Source: Akkermansiaceae bacterium UBA2367 (GTDB taxonomy: Bacteria > Verrucomicrobiota > Verrucomicrobiia > Verrucomicrobiales > DEV007). From it: 36,627 nucleotides of DNA. Position 1 is the first letter of the stretch, and every line of letters begins with the position of its first letter. The position numbers and the translations under genes are program-made. This document shows, piece by piece, positions 1 through 7,864 of the stretch. The stretch lies in NCBI GenBank assembly GCA_002344525.1, contig DDTJ01000040.1:1-36627 (forward strand). Reading direction: 5' to 3'. The notes below the pieces were generated by a model. It was not told where the DNA came from and made no database searches. It saw only the letters and a list, made by a program, of their open reading frames with translations.

Positions 1-422
1 AAAACCTGATGCAGAGAAGTATATTTTCGGTTCGGTTGCTCAGCAAACTGCTGCTTATGCGTCCCCTCGTGCCCCAGAGTTGCGGCCAAGCCGGTTTCGC
101 CCCCATTCAACACGGCGGGGTGAACGTATACCGTGTCACTGGAAGGATCGTAGGTGCCTTTGGTCATTCCGCCGGTTGGCCCTCCTCCGAAGTCTCTGCT
201 TTCAACCCTGCCTTCGTTAACTAAGGTGGTGAGATTCTGGACAACTGCCTTTCCAGCGTCTGTTTGGCCCCCTCTTGTTTCGCTAATTTTCATGATGGCT
301 GCTTTCACCGATGACTCCTGAGCGGGGGTTAGCGGTTCCAACCCCAGGGGATCGAACTTCGTCCACGGATTCTGCCTTACGTATCCGGCAAACGCTTTGG
401 CGTCCCCATAGGAAGGCCTCCG
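1..422 (-). pseudogene. Rhs toxin tip, HEGTH metallopeptidase-like, out of frame with the Rhs gene, cut by the window edge
   Basis: Seen: in the frame one base back from the Rhs gene the minus strand is open from 422 to the left edge and has no good start codon. It encodes a second Rhs-type border, YVRQNPWTKFDPLGLE, then a roughly 100-residue domain with HEGTH (bases 57-71), which fits the HExxH zinc site of metallopeptidases. A stop (423-425) precedes it, so it is read only if ribosomes shift -1 from the Rhs gene or if the run of four Gs at 404-407 carries a one-base indel. A slip at that run gives Pro-Met-Gly-Asp-Ala-Lys and joins core to tip. Known: Rhs C-terminal tips are variable toxins, and out-of-frame orphan tips occur next to rhs genes. 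Inferred: a metallopeptidase toxin domain, intact in sequence but silent or frameshifted. Base composition looks poorer in GC than the neighbouring genes. Its C-terminus and any immunity gene lie outside the window. Confidence 0.6.
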
Positions 423-3034
423 TTAGGGATCTGGCTGTCAGGGGGAACCGGTCCGATATTTTTAGGCTTAAGCCCAAGATAATCTAATCCACTCGCTGCG
501 CTATTCCCGACAAACCCATACAGGTTAATCTCTCCCTCCTCCACAATCGGATCCCTATTCGGCCATCGTCCCAGCGACGGCACGTAGAACCGGAAGCCGT
601 AGTTCTGCCACTCGGTCTCGGCGTCTTCGAACTGCCCATGGAAGAGGAAGTCCCATGTGAATTGGCTCGACGTCCGCGCCGAGTAGTCCGGCACGAAGAC
701 GGAGGCGACGCCGAAGGCGCTGAACGCGTAGCGCTCGACGACATTCCCGCCACTATCGATCACAGCGACGGGATCGAAGTAGTCCATCTGGCACCAGAGC
801 GATTCGTCCAATGTGCCGTTTCCGTTGGTGTCGCGGTCGCGCCGAGCCAAGTCGTCGCGGTGCCGTGCGCCCCAGAAGTAGATCGCGCTTGGATCGGTCG
901 AGCTGCCGGGCCTTTCCTCCACCGGACGCCACTTCTCGTTGTAGTAGCAATGGACCACGGGGCTGCCGCCCGGCTCCCGCGTCGTCCGGCGGAAGAGCGC
1001 GTCGAAGACGTTTCGCTGGATGAGGGCTTCGGTGACGGCGTTCCGGATTTCGACTGGCTGGTTCCAAGCGTTCCACTTGACTTTTCGAGGAGTGCCCATA
1101 AGGGCTTCGCCGCTCGGAACGCGAGTCATGTTCCCGTTCTTGTCGTAGGCCACGCCTGTGTTGCTGCCATCCACAGTGGTGATTTGGTTCGACTTGTTGT
1201 GGCGGCGGTGCTGGTCGATCTCGATGGAGCCGTCTTCGGCTTTGAGATACTGCAACCAGTTGCCCTGCTCGTCGTAGCTCCACGACTCGGCCTCCTCGGG
1301 AATGCCTCCTATACTCGTCCGGTTCTCGTTGAGGGTTCCACGGTCGGCGTTCTTCACCTGCCCGAGTTCGTCGTAGCCGTAGAAGCGGTCGAAAGCGGCT
1401 TGGGCAGTAGGCGTCAAATCTTGCCTCCACTTCCGCCGGGAGGCCCGGTCGTAGCCGTAGCCGATGTCGGCGAGGATGGCTCCGCCCGCGGGCTTGCGCC
1501 ATGGCATCCGAGCAGTTCTACCGAAGCGGTCGTAGCCGCTCAGTTCGTCGCCCGCGTCGGATTGGCCGGGGATGCCACCGGGTTGGAGGTAGGAGAGTTG
1601 GACTCCCGGCGTGGGGTAGGTCAGTGTTGCAACCCTAGCGATCCCGGCGTAGGCGTACTCCACGAGGTTGTTGGTCTCACCATCGACTTTCAAGCTGACG
1701 GGTACGTTGAAAACGTCGGTGATGCTGCCGGATTCGCCGTAGTCGATCTCGACCTTCGCGCCGGAGGGGGCGGTGACCGACAGGAGCCGCAGGATGTTGT
1801 TTGTGCCGTCGGTGTAGTCGTAGAGGACGGCGGGGGTGGAACCGTCCACCGCGCCGTCGTGCTCCTGTCGGTCGGCGATCATCTGCCCGAAGGCGTCGTA
1901 GAGGCGCTGGACCTGGTTGATGACGTTCGACGAGCCGGGGTCGGGGTCGCCGGAGGTGGTGAAGACACGGCGCATCGTCCCGTCCACGCCTTCGCCGAGC
2001 ACGGTGGCGGCATCGTCGGTGGTCCGGCCTAGCTCGTCGCGCAAGAACTCGCGTTTCGAACCGTTGGGATCGGTGAGGTCGGCTGGCTCCCCTTGTCGGT
2101 TGACGGTGTAGTGCTCCGATTCTCCGGTGGGGTAGGTCTTGCCGACGGCCACGTCATTTCGCGCCACGCCGCTGTCTGCCAAGGTGCTGCCGAAATGCCA
2201 TTCGGTGACCTGTTCGCCAGTGCCGGGGTTTTCGAGGATGAGTCGCTGCACCTGCCCCGAAACGTGGCGGCGGAAGCGCGTCTTGCGCTGGGCGGGGGTG
2301 CCGAAGGCCTCGGTCTGCGCGATGGGTTCGCCGAGGCGATTGCGTTTCGTCCGGTTCACCACTCCATCCGACGCGATGTCGCAGCCCGGTTGGCCGTCGG
2401 CGGCGTAGCGGGTTTCAGAAACGAGAACCGTGTCCGAAGGCGGTGGCGGTAGTTCGGGGCGGTCGAGCGGGGCACCGCCGTTGGTCCCGAAGTCGGCCAC
2501 GAAGCGGTTGCGCCCGAGGGCGTCGTGGTAGGCCGCGAGGTAGCTGCGGCGGGCGCGGGGCTGGGTGGCACCGGGGCCATGCAGCGGGCCGGTCCCGGTG
2601 GCTCCGGGCAAGCGCTCGCGGCGGGTGTGCAACACCGTGTTGCCGCCCTGGTCGTAGGCGGTGTCGTTCTGCTCCACCACGAGGTCATTGGTCGGATCGT
2701 TGGCGGGCGCTCCGGTTGGCGGCGTCCCGGTCACCACTTGGGCAACGCGCACGGGGCGGTCGAGGGCGTCGTACTGCGTCTTGGCCGTCTGCCGCGAACC
2801 CGCTTGGGTTTTCGCGATGGGGTTGCCGTTCGGGTCGTACCAAGTCCCCTCGACCAAGGCCGGGGTGAGGTTCCCGGTGGACGGGTCGGCTCCGTGGATG
2901 CGTTGCTCGTAGTCCCGTCCCCGCAAGTCCCACGAGATCTCGACGCAGCGGCGGTACCATTCGTTGACTGCGGCGAAGCCTCCCGCCAGAACGCTGGCAA
3001 AGGAAAGACGGCTGGACCTGACGGAGGCGGTCAT
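377..3034 (-). CDS. Rhs/YD-repeat protein with RHS-associated core domain
   Basis: This 885-residue protein is built of YD repeats (for example YDPNGNPIAKT, YDALDRPVRV, YGYDRASRR, YGYDELGQV) and ends in a canonical RHS core near residues 795-850: FRFYVPSLGRWPNRDPI and NLYGFVGN, closing with LDYLGL. Rhs shells wrap a C-terminal toxin and deliver it to neighbouring cells. Only about 30 residues follow the core here before a stop, too few for a toxin, while the adjacent -1 frame encodes one. The N-terminus enters the repeats almost at once. The first 25 residues are weakly signal-like, and no PAAR, TcdB or carbohydrate-binding domain is visible, so the gene may be 5' truncated; a stop codon lies in frame just upstream of the ATG. 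The delivery route is unknown: no T6SS genes are in view. Confidence 0.85.
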   Translation of the reverse strand: MTASVRSSRLSFASVLAGGFAAVNEWYRRCVEISWDLRGRDYEQRIHGADPSTGNLTPALVEGTWYDPNGNPIAKTQAGSRQTAKTQYDALDRPVRVAQVVTGTPPTGAPANDPTNDLVVEQNDTAYDQGGNTVLHTRRERLPGATGTGPLHGPGATQPRARRSYLAAYHDALGRNRFVADFGTNGGAPLDRPELPPPPSDTVLVSETRYAADGQPGCDIASDGVVNRTKRNRLGEPIAQTEAFGTPAQRKTRFRRHVSGQVQRLILENPGTGEQVTEWHFGSTLADSGVARNDVAVGKTYPTGESEHYTVNRQGEPADLTDPNGSKREFLRDELGRTTDDAATVLGEGVDGTMRRVFTTSGDPDPGSSNVINQVQRLYDAFGQMIADRQEHDGAVDGSTPAVLYDYTDGTNNILRLLSVTAPSGAKVEIDYGESGSITDVFNVPVSLKVDGETNNLVEYAYAGIARVATLTYPTPGVQLSYLQPGGIPGQSDAGDELSGYDRFGRTARMPWRKPAGGAILADIGYGYDRASRRKWRQDLTPTAQAAFDRFYGYDELGQVKNADRGTLNENRTSIGGIPEEAESWSYDEQGNWLQYLKAEDGSIEIDQHRRHNKSNQITTVDGSNTGVAYDKNGNMTRVPSGEALMGTPRKVKWNAWNQPVEIRNAVTEALIQRNVFDALFRRTTREPGGSPVVHCYYNEKWRPVEERPGSSTDPSAIYFWGARHRDDLARRDRDTNGNGTLDESLWCQMDYFDPVAVIDSGGNVVERYAFSAFGVASVFVPDYSARTSSQFTWDFLFHGQFEDAETEWQNYGFRFYVPSLGRWPNRDPIVEEGEINLYGFVGNSAASGLDYLGLKPKNIGPVPPDSQIPNGGLPMGTPKRLPDT

Positions 3035-3542
3035 CGGACGGCAGGATAAACGGAGTCAGGCCGACGGGTCAACCCTGTTGTCAGGAACCAAGAGGGAAAT
3101 CCGCGTGTTTCGGGCTTGCGGCGGCAGGGTTGCCTCCACATCGTCAGTCTGTGTCGCATGCCTTACTGAATTCGGATCCGGTCTCCCAGTCGACCACCTG
3201 CGCCTAGGAGGCAGCCGGACGGTTAACCAGAACAGCACATGGGAGGTGGGGCTTGTGTTGGCATGTTTAGTTAGAAGTAGGCGAACTTTGCCCTGATGAA
3301 GAGCGACAAGAATCGGAGGAAGGAAAGTCGGCGATATGCGGTGACACCGAGGCGCCGCCGACCGGAACCCCTCCGGGGCTTGACCTAAAATGGGGTGTTC
3401 AACCGCCGAGAAGCCAGGCTGATTTTATTTTTGCAAGTGGGTTGGCACGGCCAATGCCACTGGTTGGCTTGCGGGAAGTTACTTCCGCGCTCCATCCATC
3501 ATCCTTGCTGGAATGAACCACTAGGGGATCTTTGGAAACCAA
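3035..3542. other. Intergenic region without a convincing gene
   Basis: About 500 bases lie between the Rhs gene start and the end of the TonB-receptor gene. Short open frames exist on both strands (such as 3056-3238 minus), but none has a recognisable motif, ribosome site or domain. It could hold the Rhs promoter or eroded Rhs sequence. A weak inverted repeat TGGCA-N7-TGCCA occurs near 3444-3460. I see nothing else I can support. Confidence 0.5.
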
Positions 3543-5687
3543 TCACCAATACACCCTCACCCCGGTGCGGATCGTGCGCGGCTCCATGGGGTGAAAGTGG
3601 ACTTCCTCGACGCTGGCGGCTTCGCCGAAGAGCTGGGACTCGTAGTAATACTCGATGTCGTTGGCGTCGGTGTCGAAGAGGTTCAGCACCTCGACGTAGA
3701 CATCCCATTTCTCCCTCCGGTAGCCGGTGCGGAGGTTGAAGACGAGGGAGTCGCGCGAGTTCACGCTCCCGTCGGCGGTGAGGGGGCGCGAGCTGAAGTA
3801 GCGCGAGCGCAGCGATCCGTAGGGGCCGGTCGCCCGTCCGGCGGTGATCCCGGCGGAGAGGGCGACGGGGACGGCGTTCTCGACGAAGCGGTCCACGGGT
3901 TCATCGCGGTAGCGGGCCTCGGAGAGGGCGAGTTCGCTGTCGAAGTGGAGCCAGTCGCTCGGGCTCCAGTAGGTCGTCCATTCGATGCCGTAGCGCTCGG
4001 TCGCGGGGCCGGCCTCGTTCGTGCCGGCGTCGCCGACGTAGATGAGCTCCGAGGCGCTCTTGAGATGCCAGAGGGAGAGGGAGCTGGTCAGGCCCTCGGC
4101 GAGTTGGCTCCGCACACCCACTTCCGTGCCCCATTGGCGCACGAGGGGATCGACGGGTGTGGCGGGGACGAGTCCTGCGGGAGGCTCGACCGAGAGGGTG
4201 ACGCCGCGGGCGTCGTTGCTGTGGAAGCCGCCGCCCCAGTTAACGAAAAACTCGGTGTCGTTCCACGGGCCGAAAACGGCGCCGAATTTCGGGCTGACCA
4301 TCGCGGCGTGGTCGCTGCCCGAGTTCGCCGGCAGGCCGGAGAGGGAGGTCACGTCGAAATGGTAGAGGTCGGCACGGACCCCGGCGTTGATCTTCAGCCA
4401 ATCGCTGAGGACCAGCTTCTGGTTGGCGAAGGCGGAGTAGTTCGACTCGTAGATCTCGTCGGAGCGGATCGTGTCGAGGCGCTGGCGGGCTTGAGTGTGG
4501 TGGAGGCCGACTTCGCCGATCCAGTCGTGGTGGGATTGGAAGCCGAGGATGAATTCGCCCTCGCGGCCGAAGATCTCATTGTCGCGCGTGTCGGTGATGC
4601 GCAGCCCGGCGAAAACGCGGTCGTCGACCTGGTTGAACTGGTCGCCGTCGACCGGATCATCGAGGAAATAGGTGAAGTTCGAATAGAGGTCGAGGGCGTA
4701 GCGTCCGACGTAGACGTTGACCTCGGTGGTGGAGGCGTCGCCCTCGTGGACCCAGTCGAAGGAGAGGCTGTGGCGCTCCGAGTCGCCGCCCGCGGTGGGA
4801 TCGATAAAACCGAAGCGGCTGCCGCCGCCGGCGACGAAGCGCGAGGGGATCTGGTCCGTCGCGGTCCACTTGCCGTGGTAGGACATCCCGGTGATGGAAT
4901 AGCGGTTCACGCCCGACTCCCAACGGTATTTCACGAAGGCGTTGAAGCGCTCGAAATCCTCCTCCAGCACCCAGGGGCCGTCATAGTGGCTGTATTCGAA
5001 GGCGGTGCTGAGGGTGCCGTCGCCGAGCGCGGCGCTGTCCATGAAGAGGAAGCGGAAGTAGTCGTCCTCGCCCACGTCGAACGAGGCGGAGCCACGGGGG
5101 ATGATGTCGTGGAGGCGGAAGCGCGCCGAGCCCGCCGTGGTGAAGTCCCCGAGGTCGGCGAAATAGGGTCCTTTCGTGTAGTCGAGAGTCTCGATCAGCT
5201 CGGGGATGAGGAAGTTGAGGTCGGCGTAGCCCTGCCCGTGGCCGTGGCTGCGCTGGTTGACCGGCATGGCGTCGACGAAGACGCCGAAGTCGGTGCCGTG
5301 GTCGAGGTTGAAGCCGCGCACGAAGTATTGGTTCGCCTTGCCCCCGCCGCTGTGCTGCGTGATGATCATGCCGGGCACGACCTCGAGCAGTTCGCCGCGC
5401 CGGAGGAAGGGCCGCGCCGCCAGCTCCTCGGCGCTGGCCCGGCCCATCGAGGCGGACCCGGCGATGCCGAGGAGGCTCTGATCCTTGCCCGGCACCTCGA
5501 TGGTGTCGAAGACGACGGCGGTGGCCTCGTGCCGCACGGGGGCGGGGGCGCGGTCGTTGATCCGAGGCGCGGGGCTGGATTCCACGACGACGGCGGGCAG
5601 TTCGCCGGGGGCGGAGGAGGCGTCGTCTTGGGCGAAGGCGGCGAGCGGCGTCGCGACGCCGGCGAGGAGGAGCAAGCGGAGATTCAT
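3543..5687 (-). CDS. TonB-dependent outer membrane receptor
   Basis: The 714-residue product has a Sec signal peptide (MNLRLLLLAG, cleavage after AFA near residue 19), a possible TonB box DTIEV at 61-65, a plug domain at about 75-185 (VVPGMIITQHSG, YFVRGFNLDHGT, FVDAMPVN) and a long beta-barrel ending in an aromatic residue (RVYW). Such receptors import scarce ligands through the outer membrane using TonB-ExbBD energy. The open frame extends upstream to 5900, but only the ATG at 5687 begins a signal peptide, so that start was chosen. A strong hairpin sits just before it. The gene lies 252 bases downstream of the ECF sigma/metal-sensor set on the same strand, so nickel, cobalt or another metal complex is a possible substrate; this is inference from position only. 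An alternative is a siderophore or other nutrient receptor. Confidence 0.92.
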   Translation of the reverse strand: MNLRLLLLAGVATPLAAFAQDDASSAPGELPAVVVESSPAPRINDRAPAPVRHEATAVVFDTIEVPGKDQSLLGIAGSASMGRASAEELAARPFLRRGELLEVVPGMIITQHSGGGKANQYFVRGFNLDHGTDFGVFVDAMPVNQRSHGHGQGYADLNFLIPELIETLDYTKGPYFADLGDFTTAGSARFRLHDIIPRGSASFDVGEDDYFRFLFMDSAALGDGTLSTAFEYSHYDGPWVLEEDFERFNAFVKYRWESGVNRYSITGMSYHGKWTATDQIPSRFVAGGGSRFGFIDPTAGGDSERHSLSFDWVHEGDASTTEVNVYVGRYALDLYSNFTYFLDDPVDGDQFNQVDDRVFAGLRITDTRDNEIFGREGEFILGFQSHHDWIGEVGLHHTQARQRLDTIRSDEIYESNYSAFANQKLVLSDWLKINAGVRADLYHFDVTSLSGLPANSGSDHAAMVSPKFGAVFGPWNDTEFFVNWGGGFHSNDARGVTLSVEPPAGLVPATPVDPLVRQWGTEVGVRSQLAEGLTSSLSLWHLKSASELIYVGDAGTNEAGPATERYGIEWTTYWSPSDWLHFDSELALSEARYRDEPVDRFVENAVPVALSAGITAGRATGPYGSLRSRYFSSRPLTADGSVNSRDSLVFNLRTGYRREKWDVYVEVLNLFDTDANDIEYYYESQLFGEAASVEEVHFHPMEPRTIRTGVRVYW

Positions 5688-5693
5688 GGTGGT

Positions 5694-5721
5694 CGCCGGG
5701 GAAAACGAAATTTTCCCGGCG
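5694..5721 (-). promoter_or_regulatory. Leader hairpin in front of the TonB receptor
   Basis: The arms at 5694-5705 and 5711-5721 pair over 11 base pairs with one bulged G and a five-base loop (arm CGCCGGGGAAAA). The hairpin ends about six bases from the receptor ATG, exactly where a ribosome site should be, and no clear Shine-Dalgarno remains outside it. It could mask translation initiation. There is no adjacent T-run on either strand, so an intrinsic terminator is less likely. Confidence 0.5.
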
Positions 5722-5780
5722 ATCCCATGAAATGATCCTCTTTCGCGTCCTGCTTTCTGAATTTGGGGCAAGTCGCCCCC

Positions 5781-5870
5781 ATCTGCGGAAATTTGCGGGC
5801 ATTTGCGGCCATCTGCGTCAAAAGAGGGAAACGCAGATTTCCACGGATGAAACGCTGATTGGCGCAGATG
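5781..5870. repeat. ATCTGCGG-type tandem and inverted repeat cluster
   Basis: Four head-to-tail 10-base units start at 5781, 5791, 5801 and 5811 (ATCTGCGGAA, ATTTGCGGGC, ATTTGCGGCC, ATCTGCGTCA). Two inverted copies of CGCAGAT follow at 5832-5838 and 5863-5869. The cluster lies between the sigma factor gene and the TonB-receptor gene. From memory, such ATCTGCG-rich stretches recur between genes in verrucomicrobial genomes; I cannot verify this here. Confidence 0.55.
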
Positions 5871-5909
5871 GAGGAGTTTCCGAGAGGTCGCTTTCAGCAT
5901 GCCTGTCGA

Positions 5910-5923
5910 CCGACAAATGTCGG
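5910..5923. repeat. Short palindrome after the sigma factor gene
   Basis: CCGACA-AA-TGTCGG forms a six-base-pair inverted repeat about 17 bases past the sigma-factor stop codon. The sequence next to it, CGGCTCTCCTTGG (5921-5933), recurs at 30681-30693 beside another small hairpin, which suggests fragments of one repeat family. It might act as a weak terminator or an mRNA 3'-end stabiliser; no U-tract is present. Confidence 0.4.
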
Positions 5924-5939
5924 CTCTCCTTGGCCTCCT

Positions 5940-6557
5940 TCACCCCCCGATCCTCTCCTCCAGCTCCATCCGCGCCCGGTAGAGCCGGCCTTCGACGGCG
6001 CGGCGGCTGCATCCGAGCAGGGCGGCGCAGTCCTCCTGGCTCATCCCCTCGATCCCGCAGAGGACGACGACTTCGCGGAGCCGTTCCGGCAGTCCGGCGA
6101 TGGCTCGGCGGAGGCGCGCGAGATCCTCGGAGTCGGCGGCGCTTTGGTCCGGGCGCGGGGCGGGGGAGACGAGGGTGTCGTTTTCGCCGGGCGCGAGAGG
6201 GCGGTTCTTCGCGGCGTCGCGGCGTCCCCGGCTGCGGTGGTGGTCGTGGCAGCGGTTGCGGGCGATGCGGGAAAGCCAGGCGGCGAAGCGGCTTTCGTCT
6301 TGGTAGCGGGGCAGGGCGGAGTAGGCCCTCACGAAGACATCCTGGCAAAGCTCCTCGGCGTCCTCGGGACTGCCCGTCCAGCCGAGGCAGAAGCGGTAGA
6401 TGCGGTGGCGATGGAGTTCGACGAGCTCGCGGTAGGCGTCGTGGCAGCCTTGGCGGGAGCGATGGACGAGGCCCGCGAGCCGCGTCTCCTCCGGTCGGGT
6501 TTCGGAGAGGCAGGCGGCGAGCGCGGCGGGCGGGATGGCGAAGCCGTCAGTGCTCAT
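5940..6557 (-). CDS. ECF sigma factor, CnrH-like position
   Basis: The 205-residue product has the two domains of an ECF (sigma-70 group 4) factor. Region 2 is at about 37-105 (GSPEDAEELCQDVFVRAY, FAAWLSRIARNRCHDH). Region 4 is at about 145-203 (LPERLREVVVLCGIEGMS, then a helix-turn-helix CAALLGCSRRAVEGRLY). The ATG at 6557 overlaps the 3' end of the sensor gene by 11 bases, which indicates translational coupling; an upstream in-frame extension is only an antisense-like artefact of high GC. It is the last gene of a three-gene leftward set whose order (small anti-sigma-like protein, His-rich sensor, sigma) is that of cnrYXH. Inferred role: transcription of metal-responsive genes when the anti-sigma protein releases it. 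The downstream TonB receptor is a candidate target. Confidence 0.9.
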   Translation of the reverse strand: MSTDGFAIPPAALAACLSETRPEETRLAGLVHRSRQGCHDAYRELVELHRHRIYRFCLGWTGSPEDAEELCQDVFVRAYSALPRYQDESRFAAWLSRIARNRCHDHHRSRGRRDAAKNRPLAPGENDTLVSPAPRPDQSAADSEDLARLRRAIAGLPERLREVVVLCGIEGMSQEDCAALLGCSRRAVEGRLYRARMELEERIGG

Positions 6558-7020
6558 GGGCGATGCTTTCGCGGGTCCAGCGCAGGAGCTTCTCCGCCTG
6601 CTCGGGCGAGAGGTATTCCTTCTTTTCGAGGAAATGGCCGATGGTGAGCCGTTGCAGCTCGCCTTGGGCCGCTTGGATTTCGGCAAGGGCCGCGTCGACC
6701 CCGGCGCGGTCGGTCGGGGAGGCGTCGATGGCGTCGGCGAGGCGGTGGGTCGAGGTGTCGATGCGGGCGAGCAGTTCGGCCCGCTTTTCCGCGTAGGCCG
6801 CCTCGAGGGGGGCGAGACGTTGCTCCTGCTCGGGGGTGATCTCCAGTTGCTGGTGGAGCCAATCGTGGAAGGTGCCGCCCTCCGGGCCGACGGGCGCGTC
6901 GTGGCTGTGGTGGTGGTCGTGCCGATGCCCCGCGGTCCGCCGCGCCACGACATAGGCGGTCAAGGCCGAGAGGGCGACCGCCGCGACAGTCCAGGCGAAG
7001 GGGCGTAGAGCCGGGTTCAT
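6547..7020 (-). CDS. Periplasmic metal sensor of the Spy/CnrX type
   Basis: This 157-residue protein has one N-terminal membrane span (about residues 9-26), then a His cluster (HRHDHHHSH, 32-40) and a helical periplasmic domain. The domain has the two Spy-type turns: ITPEQ at 61-65 and LSPEQ at 137-141. HDWLH at 52-56 gives an H-x3-H pair like the one used by CnrX to bind Ni/Co, and H129 sits where a further His is expected. The Met that completes the CnrX site is not obvious. The family (heavy-metal resistance, Spy/CpxP-related) senses or buffers metals. A TTG at 7041 could start it seven residues earlier, in direct overlap with the previous stop; the ATG at 7020 is preferred. It is sandwiched between the anti-sigma-like and sigma genes. 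Confidence 0.8.
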   Translation of the reverse strand: MNPALRPFAWTVAAVALSALTAYVVARRTAGHRHDHHHSHDAPVGPEGGTFHDWLHQQLEITPEQEQRLAPLEAAYAEKRAELLARIDTSTHRLADAIDASPTDRAGVDAALAEIQAAQGELQRLTIGHFLEKKEYLSPEQAEKLLRWTRESIAHEH

Positions 7021-7037
7021 GAGGCACCGGGCGGGTT

Positions 7038-7307
7038 TCAAAGCGAGGCGAGCGGCCCGGCTCCCCGGGTGAGCAGGGTCAGTTCGGGCGGGACGGTCTC
7101 GACGGGAGCCTCCCCCAGCGACGCGCCGATCAGCGCGGCGAGGGCGACGGCGGCGAGGCAGGACGCGGCCCCGGCGTAGAGGACCGCCTTCACCTGCGCG
7201 GTCGGCGGGCCGAGGCGGGAGAGGACACCCGAGGCGAGCCCGGCGGGCGTTTCCGGCGCGGTTTCGCGGAGTTGACGGAAAAGGCGGTCGAGATCGGACG
7301 GATTCAT
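7038..7307 (-). CDS. Small one-span membrane protein, CnrY-like anti-sigma candidate
   Basis: The 89-residue product has a polar N-terminal segment (MNPSDLDRLFRQLRE) that could form an amphipathic helix, one membrane span at about residues 41-64 (LYAGAASCLAAVALAALIGA) and a short outer tail. It has no zinc-binding anti-sigma (HxxxCxxC) motif. In cnrYXH, CnrY is a one-span anti-sigma of about 95 residues whose cytoplasmic helix holds CnrH and whose periplasmic part contacts CnrX. Size, topology and first place in the set match that arrangement; sequence similarity was not tested. The stop is 17 bases before the sensor ATG. It starts divergently from the glutaredoxin gene, across a 154-base gap that should hold both promoters. 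Confidence 0.65.
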   Translation of the reverse strand: MNPSDLDRLFRQLRETAPETPAGLASGVLSRLGPPTAQVKAVLYAGAASCLAAVALAALIGASLGEAPVETVPPELTLLTRGAGPLASL

Positions 7308-7461
7308 CGCGGTGGGATCGGTGCTCCCATCGAGACTACTTGGCTTTCCGCCGCTGCCAAGCCAAAAGACATGCCATGGGGTGGCTGCAAACGCATTTGC
7401 GAATCGCGGGAGGGTGGCTTATCCGTCCCCTCCGCGAACCGCACCAACCTTCCCACCCACC
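7308..7461. promoter_or_regulatory. Divergent promoter region between the metal-sensor set and glutaredoxin
   Basis: The 154 bases between the two divergent starts must contain promoters for both directions. Two small inverted repeats are visible: CTTGGC-N11-GCCAAG near 7341-7363 and GCAAA-CGCA-TTTGC near 7388-7401. Either could be a binding site. No convincing housekeeping -35/-10 pair was recognised, which would fit an autoregulated ECF promoter, but that is inference. Confidence 0.35.
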
Positions 7462-7830
7462 ATGGCCAACGAAAAACCCGAAATCACCGCCTACCTGAAA
7501 ACCTTCTGCGGCTGGAGCGAGGGCGTGCGCGCCGTCTTCCGCAAATACGGTCTCGAATACACCGAGAAGGACATCATCAAGAACCCAGCCTTCCGCTGGG
7601 AGATGGAGCAGAAGAGCGGCCAGCCCCTTTCGCCCTGCGTCGTCGTCAACGAAACCATGCTCGCCGACGTCAGCGGCGAGGAGGTCGAGCAGTGGCTGAT
7701 CGCCCAGGGCCTGCTCGAAAAGAGCGAGGCGCAGCCCGACGCGCCCATCGACTCGGCCTGCACCGACGAGCAGCACGCCGCGATGGAGGCGGGACGCTTC
7801 GGCGGCGCGAAGGTCCGCATCGTCGAGTGA
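7462..7830 (+). CDS. Glutaredoxin-family protein, CGWS active site
   Basis: The 122-residue product has a thioredoxin/glutaredoxin fold start (ITAYLKTFCGWS) with Cys16 in a CGWS motif, so the second active-site Cys of classic glutaredoxins is Ser19. The expected cis-proline region follows at LSPCV (56-60), adding Cys59, and then the fold's last helix (VSGEEVEQWL). A tail of about 35 residues containing Cys100 continues past the usual end. A monothiol mechanism (glutathione-dependent disulfide exchange or cluster handling) is likely. It is divergent from the metal-sensor set and followed after 34 bases by parB on the same strand. An earlier ATG at 7312 is possible, but the ATG at 7462 begins the fold and is preferred. 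Confidence 0.85.
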   Translation: MANEKPEITAYLKTFCGWSEGVRAVFRKYGLEYTEKDIIKNPAFRWEMEQKSGQPLSPCVVVNETMLADVSGEEVEQWLIAQGLLEKSEAQPDAPIDSACTDEQHAAMEAGRFGGAKVRIVE

Positions 7831-7864
7831 TCGGCCTTGCCGTGGTTCTCGCCCCGCTTCCCCC

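Noticed and set aside
3056..3238. 60-codon open frame upstream of the Rhs gene
   Set aside because: No motif, no ribosome site and biased composition; likely chance.
5688..5900. N-terminal extension of the TonB receptor to an upstream ATG
   Set aside because: The extra 71 residues are translated from the repeat cluster and precede an intact signal peptide.
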